A stretch of DNA of 64,000 nucleotides from Lepidodermella squamata (taxonomy: Eukaryota > Gastrotricha), in the NCBI GenBank assembly GCA_047495785.1, contig JBLDXI010000019.1, positions 434,001-498,000 on the forward strand. The letters run 5' to 3'. Numbering within the stretch: the stretch's first letter is position 1; every line of letters begins with the position of its first letter. Below are positions 43,871 to 53,432 of the stretch, one piece after another. The position numbers and the translations under genes are program-made. The notes under the pieces were generated by a model, which was not told the origin of the DNA, ran no database searches, and saw only the letters and a program-made list of their open reading frames with translations.

Positions 43871-45040
43871 TTACTTGGACAAGGCGAAGCCAAGGCGGTT
43901 CTGGCCGAAGTCGAATTCGGTGTAGAAGCGGCCGAGGAAAACATCGCCAAGGATCCACTGGGGTCCATCGGGAATGTCGAGGCTCATGAAGCCGCTGATG
44001 CATTCGGTCTGGGTGCCTTGGGTGTACTGAAGAATGTAGTCGTTGGGTTCCAGGGTGAAGCTACGGCCGCCGAGGACGATCTTGATGTTAGGCAGGCTGG
44101 AGATGGAGTCGCAGTCGACGACGTACTCGCCGCTTCCGTCATCCTGAGCTCCGATAGCTTGGTTCAAGGCGTCGACGTCCTGGCTGGGGCCGGTGATGAG
44201 GGAGGTGCCGGTATCAGCGATAGCCTCGCAACCACCGTTGCAGAAGGTCTGGGCGCCGGATCCTGAGCCGACAACAACAGCGTCCATCTTGAACTGCCAG
44301 TAGGTCTGGGCGTCGACGGGCAGGTAGGTGAACGAGCCGCTGTAGTGGTTAGGGTCAGATCCGCCGAGGATCAATTCACCACCAGCCTTGGCGCCCTCGG
44401 TACGGTCGAGCCAGAAGGAGAAAACTGGAGCAGCAACAGCGCCCTGGGAAACCATGACTTGAAAGACTGGAGTAACGCTGTCGACGGCAAGAGCTGGGTA
44501 GGCCATGCCCAAGATACCGTCGAAGGAGGCTGAGGCGAAGGGGATCGCCGGCTCGTGGGTCGATTCGGCGAAGGTGACACCGTGAGCGACAACTCCGGCA
44601 ATGCTGATGTCGTCCTTGCTGAGGACACCTTGCATGGAGCCTGAGCCGTAGGTGATCGAGAAGGAAGTTCCGTTAGCGACGTAGGTCGACGACTTGGTGT
44701 GGTCGTATCGGGCGTGCTTCTTGCAGGCGACGCCGTTGCAACGGGTCGATGGCACCCACAGGTTGGCGGATCCAGTGTCGAAGAGGACCTGGAAGTTCTG
44801 TGGCGGGTTACCCATGGTGATCGGGCCGTAGTAGGTGGTGTCCATGTAGTTGTTCAAGGGTTCCGGGTGGGGCTTGGGGCCCTTCGAGAACTTGTTCTGA
44901 AGGCGAGCTCGGACCATCTTTCCGAACTGCTTGCCCATAACCTCTCGGGCTGAAGGAGCCCGGGTGAGGGGGATGCGGCGCAGCTCCTCAGCGAGAGCCT
45001 GCCCGGCGAGCAAAACAACGATAGCCAAAGCGAATTTCAT
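43871..45040 (-). CDS. Cathepsin D-like aspartic protease (389 aa, intronless)
   Basis: A pepsin-family (A1) zymogen. Signal peptide 1-17 (ending GQALA), then a basic propeptide (about 18-60). The first catalytic motif is DTGSANLWVPS (Asp at 88), the flap is ITYGSGSMQG (Tyr near 130), and the second catalytic motif is ADTGTSLITG (Asp at 276). Disulphide cysteines CNGVAC and CNGGC are present, and the C-terminus WILGDVFLGRFYTEFDFGQN is typical. Cathepsin D-like enzymes digest proteins in lysosomes or the gut lumen. Coding sequence is GC-rich with strongly biased codons and a TATA box, which suggests high expression. It lies between two ankyrin genes of the same family. The lack of introns is unusual for this family in animals. 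Confidence 0.95.
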   Translation of the reverse strand: MKFALAIVVLLAGQALAEELRRIPLTRAPSAREVMGKQFGKMVRARLQNKFSKGPKPHPEPLNNYMDTTYYGPITMGNPPQNFQVLFDTGSANLWVPSTRCNGVACKKHARYDHTKSSTYVANGTSFSITYGSGSMQGVLSKDDISIAGVVAHGVTFAESTHEPAIPFASASFDGILGMAYPALAVDSVTPVFQVMVSQGAVAAPVFSFWLDRTEGAKAGGELILGGSDPNHYSGSFTYLPVDAQTYWQFKMDAVVVGSGSGAQTFCNGGCEAIADTGTSLITGPSQDVDALNQAIGAQDDGSGEYVVDCDSISSLPNIKIVLGGRSFTLEPNDYILQYTQGTQTECISGFMSLDIPDGPQWILGDVFLGRFYTEFDFGQNRLGFALSK

Positions 45041-45090
45041 TTCTAGATGGATTCAACACTGCACTTGTTGAAAGTGGCGCAAAACCGCTG

Positions 45091-45100
45091 CGTTTTATAG
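45091..45100 (-). promoter_or_regulatory. TATA box of the cathepsin D-like gene
   Basis: On the minus strand the sequence is CTATAAAACG, a good TATA box 51-60 bases before the ATG, leaving room for a short 5'UTR. Confidence 0.65.
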
Positions 45101-45420
45101 CCTGTCGATTATTCACCAGTCATGTCTAAGCCAAACCGGCCGGTAAAAGTCAACACAACTTTTACTGATAAAGCTCGCAGTTTCTTCCGATTTGACCGAG
45201 ATGAGTAGTTGAGTAAACGAAATCCGGTACCCAGTGCAGGTCTTATCTGCCGTTGCACCGAGAAGTTTCGAGATGTCCAGCCGGACGATAAGTCCTGGGA
45301 AAATTAATGACGAGGCCTAACGCACTGATTTATTCAACTTCAATTATAACACGGAAATGATGCAGCTACATGAGCACACTTTGTGAAACATGAATAGTCA
45401 GTTCTAGATAATAAAGTAGG

Positions 45421-46254
45421 TCACTTTTGCTGAGGATCTTTAGCTCCCTTCTCGACCAACATCGTGACGATGTTTTCGTTATTAGAAGTGTAACGCGCCT
45501 TCGTAAGAGCCGTAGCGCCGTAGTAGTTGAGAACGCTATGGTCTGCGCCTTTCTCCAGCAAAAATTGAACCATGTCAGCTCGACCGTGAATGGCTGCTTG
45601 CATCAAAGCCGTTGAGCCGTCACTATCCGTCGCATTTAGATCCGCACCTTTACTTATGAGATACTCGGCAATGTCCTTCCGCCCGTAGCAGATCGCGATG
45701 AATAACGCTGTTTCACCGTTGTCGTTTTTCACATGGAGAGAGGCTCCTTTCTCTACTACCAACTTGACTTTTTCCAACTTACCACGTTCTGTTAAAGCCA
45801 TTAGAATTGTGTTGTTGTTGTAGTAGGTCTTGTTAACATCAGCCCCAGCGTCGACTAGGAAATGAAACGCCTCCTTATTCCCACCCTCCAGAGCCATAAA
45901 TAAGGCTGTATATCCATCGAGAAATGTAGCGTTGATATCGGCGCCGTTTTCGATCAAAACCCTAGCGATTTCGTTGTGCTTTTCCTCGACGGCAATTATC
46001 AACGCCGTTTTGCCGTCATTGTTCTTCGCGTTGACGTTAACTCTGTATTTTAGTAAAGCCGTAACTGACTGAATTTTGTTCGAAAAACAGGCGGCCATCA
46101 ACGGCGTGTTCCCGTCATTGCTTCGACCTTCATTCGGATTAGCCCCAGCTTTTATCAACTCATCGATGAGTTGGGTATTTCCTAGTCCAGAGGCTGTTAT
46201 CAACTTGTCGAGAATCGACTCCTCTGCATATGACATTGCACGATATCGAAGCAT
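45421..46254 (-). CDS. Ankyrin-repeat protein C (277 aa)
   Basis: Single exon. About eight ankyrin repeats, e.g. TPLMAACFSNKIQSVTALLK, TALIIAVEEKHNEIARVLIE, TALFIAICYGRKDIAEYLIS and TALMQAAIHGRADMVQFLLE, ending TALTKARYTSNNENIVTMLV and EKGAKDPQQK, as in protein A. A second ATG six codons in (MSYAEES, at 46236) aligns better with the paralogue starts. It lies about 380 bases upstream of the protease, same strand. No partner or pathway can be named. Confidence 0.9.
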   Translation of the reverse strand: MLRYRAMSYAEESILDKLITASGLGNTQLIDELIKAGANPNEGRSNDGNTPLMAACFSNKIQSVTALLKYRVNVNAKNNDGKTALIIAVEEKHNEIARVLIENGADINATFLDGYTALFMALEGGNKEAFHFLVDAGADVNKTYYNNNTILMALTERGKLEKVKLVVEKGASLHVKNDNGETALFIAICYGRKDIAEYLISKGADLNATDSDGSTALMQAAIHGRADMVQFLLEKGADHSVLNYYGATALTKARYTSNNENIVTMLVEKGAKDPQQK

Positions 46255-46360
46255 AGTTTCAAAATATTAAAAAAATTAGCCTCGAATAACTAGTTTATTC
46301 TGTACGATTTGACAATTTCACATGAGCAGACGCAATTAATTCCCCCGTTTTTCTTCGATT

Positions 46361-46575
46361 TTTGTGTTGAGATTTTTAAATTGACCTGTCTGAAGATGAT
46401 ATGTGCTTGAATCAAAGAAAAACATCGTAAATTTAGTCCCATTTCTCCCTTTTCGTCGTCATGATGAGTCAGTGCATTATACTCAACAGCAATGAACCCG
46501 CAATGAGAAAAAAATCGCCAAGTGTGCGGGTGATGATTCATCGCTACGTCGCCATTACGCGGCCACTCGCGATTA
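46361..46575 (+). promoter_or_regulatory. Promoter block of Rab-like gene 2, duplicated at 48715
   Basis: About 200 bases match 48715-48920 closely, each ending 80-220 bases before a Rab-like ATG. Conserved parts are AAGAAAAACATCGTAA, GTCGTCATGATGAGTCAGTG (containing the AP-1-type site TGAGTCA at 46465-46471), CATTATACTCAACAGCAATG and GCTACGTCGCCATTACGCGG. The retention suggests shared regulation of the two genes. Confidence 0.6.
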
Positions 46576-46655
46576 ATATACATCAACTTTAAACATGGAG
46601 AAATTAATATCTTCCTTATGTTATCCTCGAGAATCGTGCCCTATTTGTTGATACA

Positions 46656-47531
46656 ATGCCGGACTATGACTACTGCTTCAAAGTTCTTCTGATCGGCGAC
46701 ACGGGTGTCGGAAAAACCAGCCTTCTCCAGAGGTACGCCGACGACTTCTACACTGCACAATTCATTGAGACTATCGGTAATAAACCTGTTTGTTCGAGAA
46801 TTCATCCCAAAAATTCAAGTTAATTTCAAAAGGAGTGGACTACAAAATTCGAGAACTTCCAGTTGGTAACAAACGGGTGAGATTCCAGTTTTGGGATTCA
46901 GCCGGGCATGAGAGATTCCGATCAATTACTACATGGTAAGGCTATACCAATTATCTTCGGTCTCACTAAAATTGGTTAGTTACTCCAGTTATTTCCGGAG
47001 CTCAATTGGCGTTGTGATTGTCTACGACGTCACAAACGCGAACTCCTTTCACAATATCGCAGAATGGATGAAATACGTCAATGATGTGAGAAATTAAGCA
47101 AAATAATGCTTAAAAAGTCATCATCCTCGTTTTATTCAGTATTGCTCAGATGAGATGTTCAAATTCATTATCGGAAACAAAAGCGATTGCGCGAATGGCG
47201 ATCGGCAAGTTTCATTCGAGCAAGGAAAAAGCGTCAGTAGAGCGACCATTTTTTTTATTTTTTCTTATGGAAATTTCGTATATTTTTATAGCTCGCGGCT
47301 CAGTATGGTGCTTATTTCGCCGAAACATCCGCCCAGGCCGATATCAACGTGCGAGAAACGTTTCTCGACATGGCCAAGTCGTTGAAAGATCAAAGGGACG
47401 TATTGGACCCCGATAAAGGTTCCATTTCTCAGCCATCGGTCGCGATTGACTTCGACCACACCGCACCTAGCGAGAAAATTAGGAGTACCGTTAAAGACTT
47501 GGTCTTATGTTGTAAATTCTTCTGTTGTTAA
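46656..47531 (+). CDS. Rab-like small GTPase 2, switch II Gln replaced by His (217 aa)
   Basis: Exons 46656-46776, 46833-46935, 46989-47085, 47140-47232 and 47292-47531 join in phase. P-loop GDTGVGKTS, switch I ETIGVDYKI, then [10 protein letters not shown] where the family has WDTAGQE. The catalytic glutamine is thus His, which in Ras/Rab proteins normally impairs GTP hydrolysis. NKSD is intact and ETSAQ replaces SAK. The C-terminus CCKFFCC has two Cys pairs for prenylation. It is almost a duplicate of gene 3 (49141), which keeps the Gln, including promoter and intron positions. It may work as a GTP-locked form; this is inference from the residue change. Confidence 0.9.
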
Positions 47532-47998
47532 GCTTTCTGATCACTTCAAGCGTTAGGTTTCAGGCGTACCCGCGGGAACACAAGCAATTGAAACTCTGGC
47601 CTCCATTTTCTATTACTAATGTGAATAGACTGTGAGAAAGGCTCAATTTTTTATGGAATTATCTAGATATACCATGATTTTCTGAACTTTGCAGACATTT
47701 TTCTTACGCTCACGTTCAAATAAAGATGAAATATGAAATCTCAAAATAAAGGCTATGTTATCTACAAAATATCTGCAGCGAATACAGGGTGGCCGAAAAA
47801 TTCTGCAGAAGGCTAATTCGATGCGCATCAATTTAATGAGTAACCGTAATTATTGAATTTAATTTCCCAAAATTTGATTACAACTTTTCCACATTTTATA
47901 TAAAAATTAATTAATTTCAATACTAATCGAGAATAATCTTGTTCAAAATGTAAAAAAACCCTACTCTTGATCTACTCTAGCTAAATATCGCGACATTA
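47532..47998. other. Spacer with part of a dispersed repeat
   Basis: 47786-47832 resembles the left part of the foldback repeat at 1269-1330 (TACAGGGTGGCC, AATTCGATGCGCATCAA, TTTAATGAG). There is no gene. Confidence 0.5.
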
Positions 47999-48539
47999 TA
48001 AAGTATGCGCAAACATTTTTTTGCCTCGCTTTTTTCGAATAACTCCATAACCATGAGGAATTTTTCAATGCGGTTTTCGCCAGTCGATAGATCCAGTGTG
48101 GGGTAATCTTCCCTCAAACTTTCGGTAGAATGGGATTCGAGAGAGAAAATTGATGACCAACATGCAATTCGCGATTTTTTCAAAAATTCTTATTTTTGAA
48201 AAATTTCGGAGAGTCGTGAAATGTTTGCTTTGGGAATCAGTGACTTGGATCCACCAGAGACCATCTGTCAACAAAACCGAAGCCTCTGGCGAGAGATAAA
48301 ATCAACTCAGGCCACATCGGATGCAAAAATTTCATTTTTCAAAAATGAAAAAAGTATGAAAACTGGCGAAGCTCATTTCTCGCACAACTTTTTTGAGGTA
48401 CATCTTTTTGAAACAAGCTCTTAGGGAATAATCAGACCCCACCTGGGTCTTTAATTTTCTCAAAACCGCGTCTCCGCATCACTTACGGTTGAAAGTTATT
48501 CAAAAAAAAGCGAGGCAAAAAATGTTTGCGCACACTTTA
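47999..48539. mobile_element. MITE with imperfect terminal inverted repeats
   Basis: The left end TAAAGTATGCGCAAACATTT continues TTTTGCCTCGCTTTTTTCGAATAACT. The right end is the inverse of TAAAGTGTGCGCAAACATTT followed by TTTGCCTCGC and a T-run. Arms are about 50 bases; total length is about 540 with no coding frame. A TA target duplication is possible but not certain. Confidence 0.7.
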
Positions 48540-48714
48540 GAAAATATCACTATGATACACACACCCTAGCCTGAAGGCGATCACGATGAAATGGTTGAAA
48601 ACATAGATAATAGTTAAGATAGGACCCATACGATCCTGCCATAGTGTCTAAAGCTGAGGTTCCAATTGTCACTCGTGTGCAAAGCCACTTTTTTGTGCTT
48701 TATATTTGAGTTTT

Positions 48715-48920
48715 ATTTGTATTGAGATTTCTTAATTGACCCGTCTGCTTGAATAAAAGAAAAACATCGTAACTTTGGTCTCATTTCTTCCTCTTCGTCG
48801 TCATGATGAGTCAGTGCATTATACTCAACAGCAATGAAGCCGCAACGATAAAAAAAATCGCCAAGTGCGCGCGCGATGATTCATCGCTACGTCGCCATTA
48901 CGCGGCCACTCGCGATATAA
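48715..48920 (+). promoter_or_regulatory. Promoter block of Rab-like gene 3
   Basis: Copy of 46361-46575, including TGAGTCA at 48807-48813 and GCTACGTCGCCATTACGCGG. It is followed at 48914-48929 by a TATA-like GATATAAATATATAAA. A 3' splice site (TTGTCCACCAG) ends about 23 bases before the ATG at 49141. Confidence 0.6.
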
Positions 48921-49140
48921 ATATATAAATGGCAGAAAATGCCACAACAGCCGCATTATTGCAATACAATATAATATCGCTGCGAAAAAAATGCCGACGT
49001 TTGTGAACCCGCCGACCGGATCTGCAGCTGGTGTTGGTGTGAGTGCAATTAGCGGGCATTAATGCTCGGACTTCGTGTTCGGATAACTTTATATTTTCGT
49101 GATTTTTGTCCACCAGAATCGTGCGCTATTTGTTGATACT

Positions 49141-50005
49141 ATGCCAGACTATGAATACTGCTTTAAAGTCATTCTGATCGGCGACACGGGTGTCGGAAAA
49201 ACTAGCCTTCTCCACCGATTTGCCGACGACTTCTACACTGAAGAATTCATTGCGACAATTGGTAAAAATTAATTTCTTCCAATAATTTACCCCAATAATT
49301 CAAGTTTATTTCAAAAGGAGTGGACTTCAAAATTCGAGACCTTCCAGTTGGTAACAAACGGGTGAGAATCCAGTTTTGGGATACCGCCGGGCAGGAGAGA
49401 TTCCGATCCATTACTACATGGTAATATTTCTAAAATTGTCTAAAATTGGTTAAAATTGGTTAGTTATCCCAGTTACTTCCGGAGCGCGAATGGTGTTGTC
49501 ATTGTCTACGACGTCACAAATGCAAACTCGTTTCACAACATCGCAGAATGGATGAAATACGTCAACGATGTGAGAAATTTAGCCAAATTAAATAAAAACC
49601 TCATAATATTCGTCATTTTTCAGTTTTGCTCTGATACGGTCGTCAAATTTATCATCGGTAACAAAACTGACTGCACGAAAGGCGATCGGCAAGTTTCATT
49701 CGAACAAGGAAAAAACGTGAGTAAAATTACCAATTTTTGGAATTTTCTGTAATTTTCGATTTATTTTATAGCTTGCTGCTCAATACGGTGCTTATTTCGC
49801 CGAAACATCCGCTCAGGCCGATATCAATGTGCGAAAAACGTTTCTCGACATGGCCCAGTCGTTGACAGATCAAACCGATGTATCGGACCCTGATAAAAAT
49901 TTCGCTTCCCAACCATCGGTCGTGATCGACTTCGACTACACCGCACCTAGCAGGAAAAAGAAGACTACCGTGAAAGACTTGATGTCATGCTGTAAAATAC
50001 AGTGA
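49141..50005 (+). CDS. Rab-like small GTPase 3 (215 aa)
   Basis: Exons 49141-49261, 49318-49420, 49473-49569, 49624-49716 and 49772-50005 join in phase. All G boxes are of the active type: [28 protein letters not shown] and NKTD, with ETSAQ in the last position. The C-terminus SCCKIQ keeps one Cys pair but adds three residues after it, unlike CCKFFCC of gene 2. Whether it can still be prenylated is uncertain. Body sequence is about 80-90 percent the same as gene 2 by eye. Confidence 0.9.
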
Positions 50006-50141
50006 ACATAACATCTAAGATGAATCAATATTTTACGCTTTTTACGATATTCCATTTTTTGCGCTTATTTTTTATCGACGTCATTAAATATTGAGTATAC
50101 TGCTTGGTCACCTATAGTTGCGCATTCATTCATTGATGTTA

Positions 50142-50150
50142 ATATATAAA
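50142..50150 (+). promoter_or_regulatory. TATA-like box of Rab-like gene 4
   Basis: ATATAAAAC lies 23-31 bases before the ATG at 50173, within the 167-base gap after gene 3. It suggests gene 4 has its own promoter despite the tight spacing. Confidence 0.35.
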
Positions 50151-50172
50151 ACAGAATCTTCTGAAAAAGCTG

Positions 50173-51039
50173 ATGGCTGACGATTTTGTGTTCAAAATAA
50201 TTCTCGCAGGTGATGCGGGTGTTGGTAAGACAAGTCTGTTGCAAAGATTTGCCAATGATTCATTCAGCGAACAGTACTTGCCGACAATCGGTAATTCGCA
50301 GGAAATATCCATTAAAATTAAACCATTTTTCATGTCAAAAGGAGTGGATTTTGCTATCCAGCGTGTTACTATCGACGGCGTTTACAGTCAAATTACAGGC
50401 AAGAGTTGAAATAAAAACGAAGGAGCAGCTGGCTTAATTTTATTAAATGAAGATTTGGGACACTGCTGGGCAAGAGCGATTTCAAACGATAACTACATCG
50501 TAAGATTCTCGGTTAATTATAGGAATGAACGTTTTCAATTGGTGTATCCAGTTACTACAGAGGGGCTCATGCCGTAGTTGTTGTTTACGACGTGACTGAG
50601 GAAACCAGTTTCAACAACGTTGCAAAATGGTTTGGGATGGCAGGAGAAGTATATATTAAATTGCTCCCATATTTTGTTATTTTATGGGTCATTTTTATTT
50701 CTTATCACCAGCACGGCACGAATGAATTGTTGAAGTTCATCGTCGCAAGCAAATGTGATTTATCCCGTAAAGTGTCTACCCAACAGGGGCAACAGGTAGG
50801 AATCCACTGAAAAATATTTCCACTAGTAATCTTTTGGCTCACAGGCGGCAGAAAAATTCGGTGTGCCTTACTTCGAAACTTCAGCTAGAGAAAGTCGAAA
50901 TGTTAGCGAAGCTTTTGAGGACATAGCTAAGCGTATTCTCGCTGGAAAGAAATCCGGCGATGCGGTGATTCGCAATCCTCAGGCAAGTAGACCTGAAAAA
51001 ATCAGCAAACAGCCTGCTCGAAATAAAGTTTGTTTTTAA
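50173..51039 (+). CDS. Rab-like small GTPase 4, possible first half of a double GTPase
   Basis: Exons 50173-50290, 50342-50379 (end uncertain), 50453-50499, 50552-50648, 50712-50795 and 50845-51039. G boxes: [32 protein letters not shown] (Asn of NKxD replaced by Ser) and ETSARE. Exon 2 is irregular: the paralogue length would end it at 50397, where the intron would start GGCAAG. A GT donor at 50380 keeps the frame but drops six residues. The final exon contains a consensus GC-type donor, CAG|GCAAGT at 50983. Splicing from it to 51086 would replace the last 18 codons (ending KVCF) and continue in frame into the next GTPase unit. Confidence 0.8.
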
Positions 51040-51085
51040 ATGATGCCCATTTCAAACTCTGTTTTTATTCGAATTGCTCTTCAAG

Positions 51086-51971
51086 GTCGACGTGGTGGAT
51101 GAAGATCCCACTCCTGCTGTTGTTGCTGATGACGGGCCTTGTGTTAGGGTCGTTTTTCTAGGAGACAGCGGGGTTGGCAAGACGAGTTTTTGCATGGTTG
51201 CGGAGGGTAGTAGCTGCCCGGAGAAGCATGTTCCAACTAGCTGTATAAGCAAATAATTCATTTTTAACAGCTTTTTTGAAAATTAATACTTTTATTTGCA
51301 GTTTTTGATGTTAGATCGACCGATGTTTCGATAGGCAAAAAACGCTACGTCTGTTCAAAGGTCAACCAGGTCACTTTTTCCATGTGGGATCTAGGATCGG
51401 GACATAACATCCATCTGACAGCGAAGCAGTAATTTTTCCGCAATTTTTCATTTCGAAATTTCGATTTTTCTTGTCAGCTACGTTAATAATACAGACGCTG
51501 TATTTCTGTTCTACGACGTCACCAGCTCTGCCTCATTCGAAAATTTGAAACAATGGTTGAATGAAGTCGAACAGGTTGATTTTTTTTCTCTCTCGAAAAT
51601 CGATGTGCAATTTTGAATTCACAGAACAGTTCGAAAAGCGTCATCAGATATTTGATTGGCAACAAAAATGATTGCGCTGACTCAATGCGAGCTGTCTCAT
51701 TCGATGATGGCAAAAAAGTAGATTTCTTATTGAAATTACTTTTTAAAATGTTAAATTTTGTAATCAAATTTTATTGTTATAGTTTGCCGCCGAAAATGGT
51801 GCAATTTTTCACGAGATTTCAATAAAATCGAATTCGACGAAAGTTTTCGCTGTCATCACCGAGCTTTGCAGCAAATACCTGGAGACTGGAATTCTCAACA
51901 TCCCTAAAACGAAGAAAAACGTGAAAACTGTGTGCTCGTGTGGCCCTTTCCGGCTACAACACATCAGTTGA
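51086..51971 (+). CDS. Rab-like pseudo-GTPase 5, lacking its own start codon
   Basis: Exons 51086-51242, 51302-51428, 51478-51574, 51625-51717 and 51783-51971 join in phase; the last three introns have the family's positions. The P-loop GDSGVGKTS is intact and NKND is kept. WDTAGQE is replaced by MWDLGSGHN, so the DxxG glycine and catalytic Gln are lost. SAK is replaced by EISIKS. The C-terminus has CSCGPF. No ATG lies in frame before the P-loop; the frame is open only back to 51044. The unit starts 47 bases after the stop of gene 4. A GC-AG intron (50983-51085) would fuse it in frame to gene 4. Otherwise it needs a non-ATG start or is a decaying gene. Confidence 0.7.
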
Positions 51972-52341
51972 TTTTTAGCATCAGTCAATATAATAAATCC
52001 TGAGATTTTGTCGTATATTCAGTGCAAATTTACGTATGCGGTCTCATACGGCCGAAAAAATTGCTCTGACTATTGATTTCCTATTCATCCGTGTGCAGTA
52101 TGCGTCATATTAGGTATTTGTTTTCATGTAGCTAAAATTACTACTTTATAAAGCGGCCGAGCATGATGCGTGTCAAGGCATATCTGCCCTCAGCAAATAA
52201 GAGGCGATAATTCCTGTATATTAGGCTCACGCAACAAAAAACGAAAGTATCAACGCAGAGATAAATTTCGAAAGTTTACACAAGCCAGCCTTTTGTGCCC
52301 CTGGCGAGCATTCTGCAATCAATTTACGGCCTGATATTATT
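51972..52341. other. Spacer with TATA-like box upstream of Rab-like gene 6
   Basis: CTACTTTATAAAGCGGCCGAG (TATAAA at 52147-52152) aligns with CTATGTAAAGCAGCCAGGCG at 53531-53550 upstream of gene 7, where the TATA core is lost. No gene was recognised. Confidence 0.45.
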
Positions 52342-53242
52342 ATGACCGACTGCGACTTCACCTTCAAGCTTGTTCTCATCGGCGATTCTGGAGTCGGAAA
52401 GTCCAGCCTAGTCCGCAGATTTGCCGACAAAGATTTTTCAGAAGAATTTATTACAACTATAGGTAATAAAAAATATTAATTTCTTTGTTATCGTTTTAAT
52501 CATCTTAATTCAGGAGTTGAATTCAAAATTGTCTACGTCACAGTTGGGGAAAGAAGAGTCAGAATACAAGTAAAAACTCCAATTCACTTTTCAATTTGAT
52601 CACTTGAGATTTTTCGGACAGTTTTGGGACACCGCGGGCCAAGAAAAATTTCGATCTCTCACAAATTCGTGAGTATACATATTAAAGCAGATTATTCCAG
52701 CTTAATTTACTCATAATTTATAGGTATTTTCGAGGTTCAAATGCGGTGATTATTGTTTACGATGTCCGCAACCGAGCTAGTTTCGACAATGTTCCAGGTT
52801 GGATCGAATCCGCTCATGGTGTAAGGCCAATTTTCCATCTGTTTAATTCGTCTTATTCCTGATCTCTTCAGATTTGCTCTGAGGATATTCCGAAATTAAT
52901 ACTAGGGAACAAATGCGATTGTTCCGGATCCGAGCGAGTCGTCTCGATAGAAGAAGGCCAAGCAGTAATTTATATTATTTTTTAATTTGGACAACAAATT
53001 ATTCTCATCCGATCTAGTTCGCGGCTCAATGTGGTGCGATGTTCAGCGAAGTATCGGCCCAAGATGGAGCAAAAGTCTCCGAGTCATTGATGGACCTCGC
53101 CAAGCTTCTCACTGAAAAAGCGACCAAAATATCCTCGTTGAAAATATCGCCTCTGGCTCTGAGTGGTGTCGTTTTAGAAGCAGCGGCCGAGCCAAATGAA
53201 GTCACATCAAAGTTCTCATTCCCGTGCTGCAGAGTGCAGTGA
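52342..53242 (+). CDS. Rab-like small GTPase 6 (212 aa, 6 exons)
   Basis: Exons 52342-52462, 52514-52569, 52622-52668, 52724-52820, 52872-52964 and 53018-53242 join in phase. G boxes: [28 protein letters not shown] and NKCD are complete; the SAK box is VSAQ. It has an extra intron relative to genes 2 and 3, just before the WDTAGQ exon, as in the 35.7 kb gene. The tail is long and ends PCCRVQ, a Cys pair followed by three residues as in gene 3. It is the intact partner of the damaged gene 7. Confidence 0.9.
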
Positions 53243-53338
53243 TTTAGGATTTAGGCCAATTTCTTTTTTAAATCACGAAATTGATGGATTAAAACCTCAG
53301 AAATAAACTGGACTTCTACTAAATGAAATTACCAAGTT

Positions 53339-53432
53339 GAGACTGGAATTATCAATATCCCAAAAACAGCAGAGAAAAACGTTCAAACTTTGTGCACGTG
53401 TGGCCAATGTGGGGCTGCAACACTTTTGTTGA
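53339..53432 (+). pseudogene. Relic of the last exon of Rab-like gene 5
   Basis: The sequence from GAGACTGGAATTATCAATATC to GTTGATTTTTCGC aligns with the 3' end of gene 5 (GAGACTGGAATTCTCAACATC, GTGTGGCC, GTTGATTTTTAGC). It lies between genes 6 and 7, as gene 5 lies before gene 6. It is therefore a duplication footprint: a unit containing the end of gene 5 plus gene 6 was copied to give this relic plus gene 7. Confidence 0.7.

Noticed and set aside
43814-44953. Plus-strand ORFs rich in Gly/Val/Ala
   Set aside because: Antisense of the GC-rich cathepsin D-like gene.
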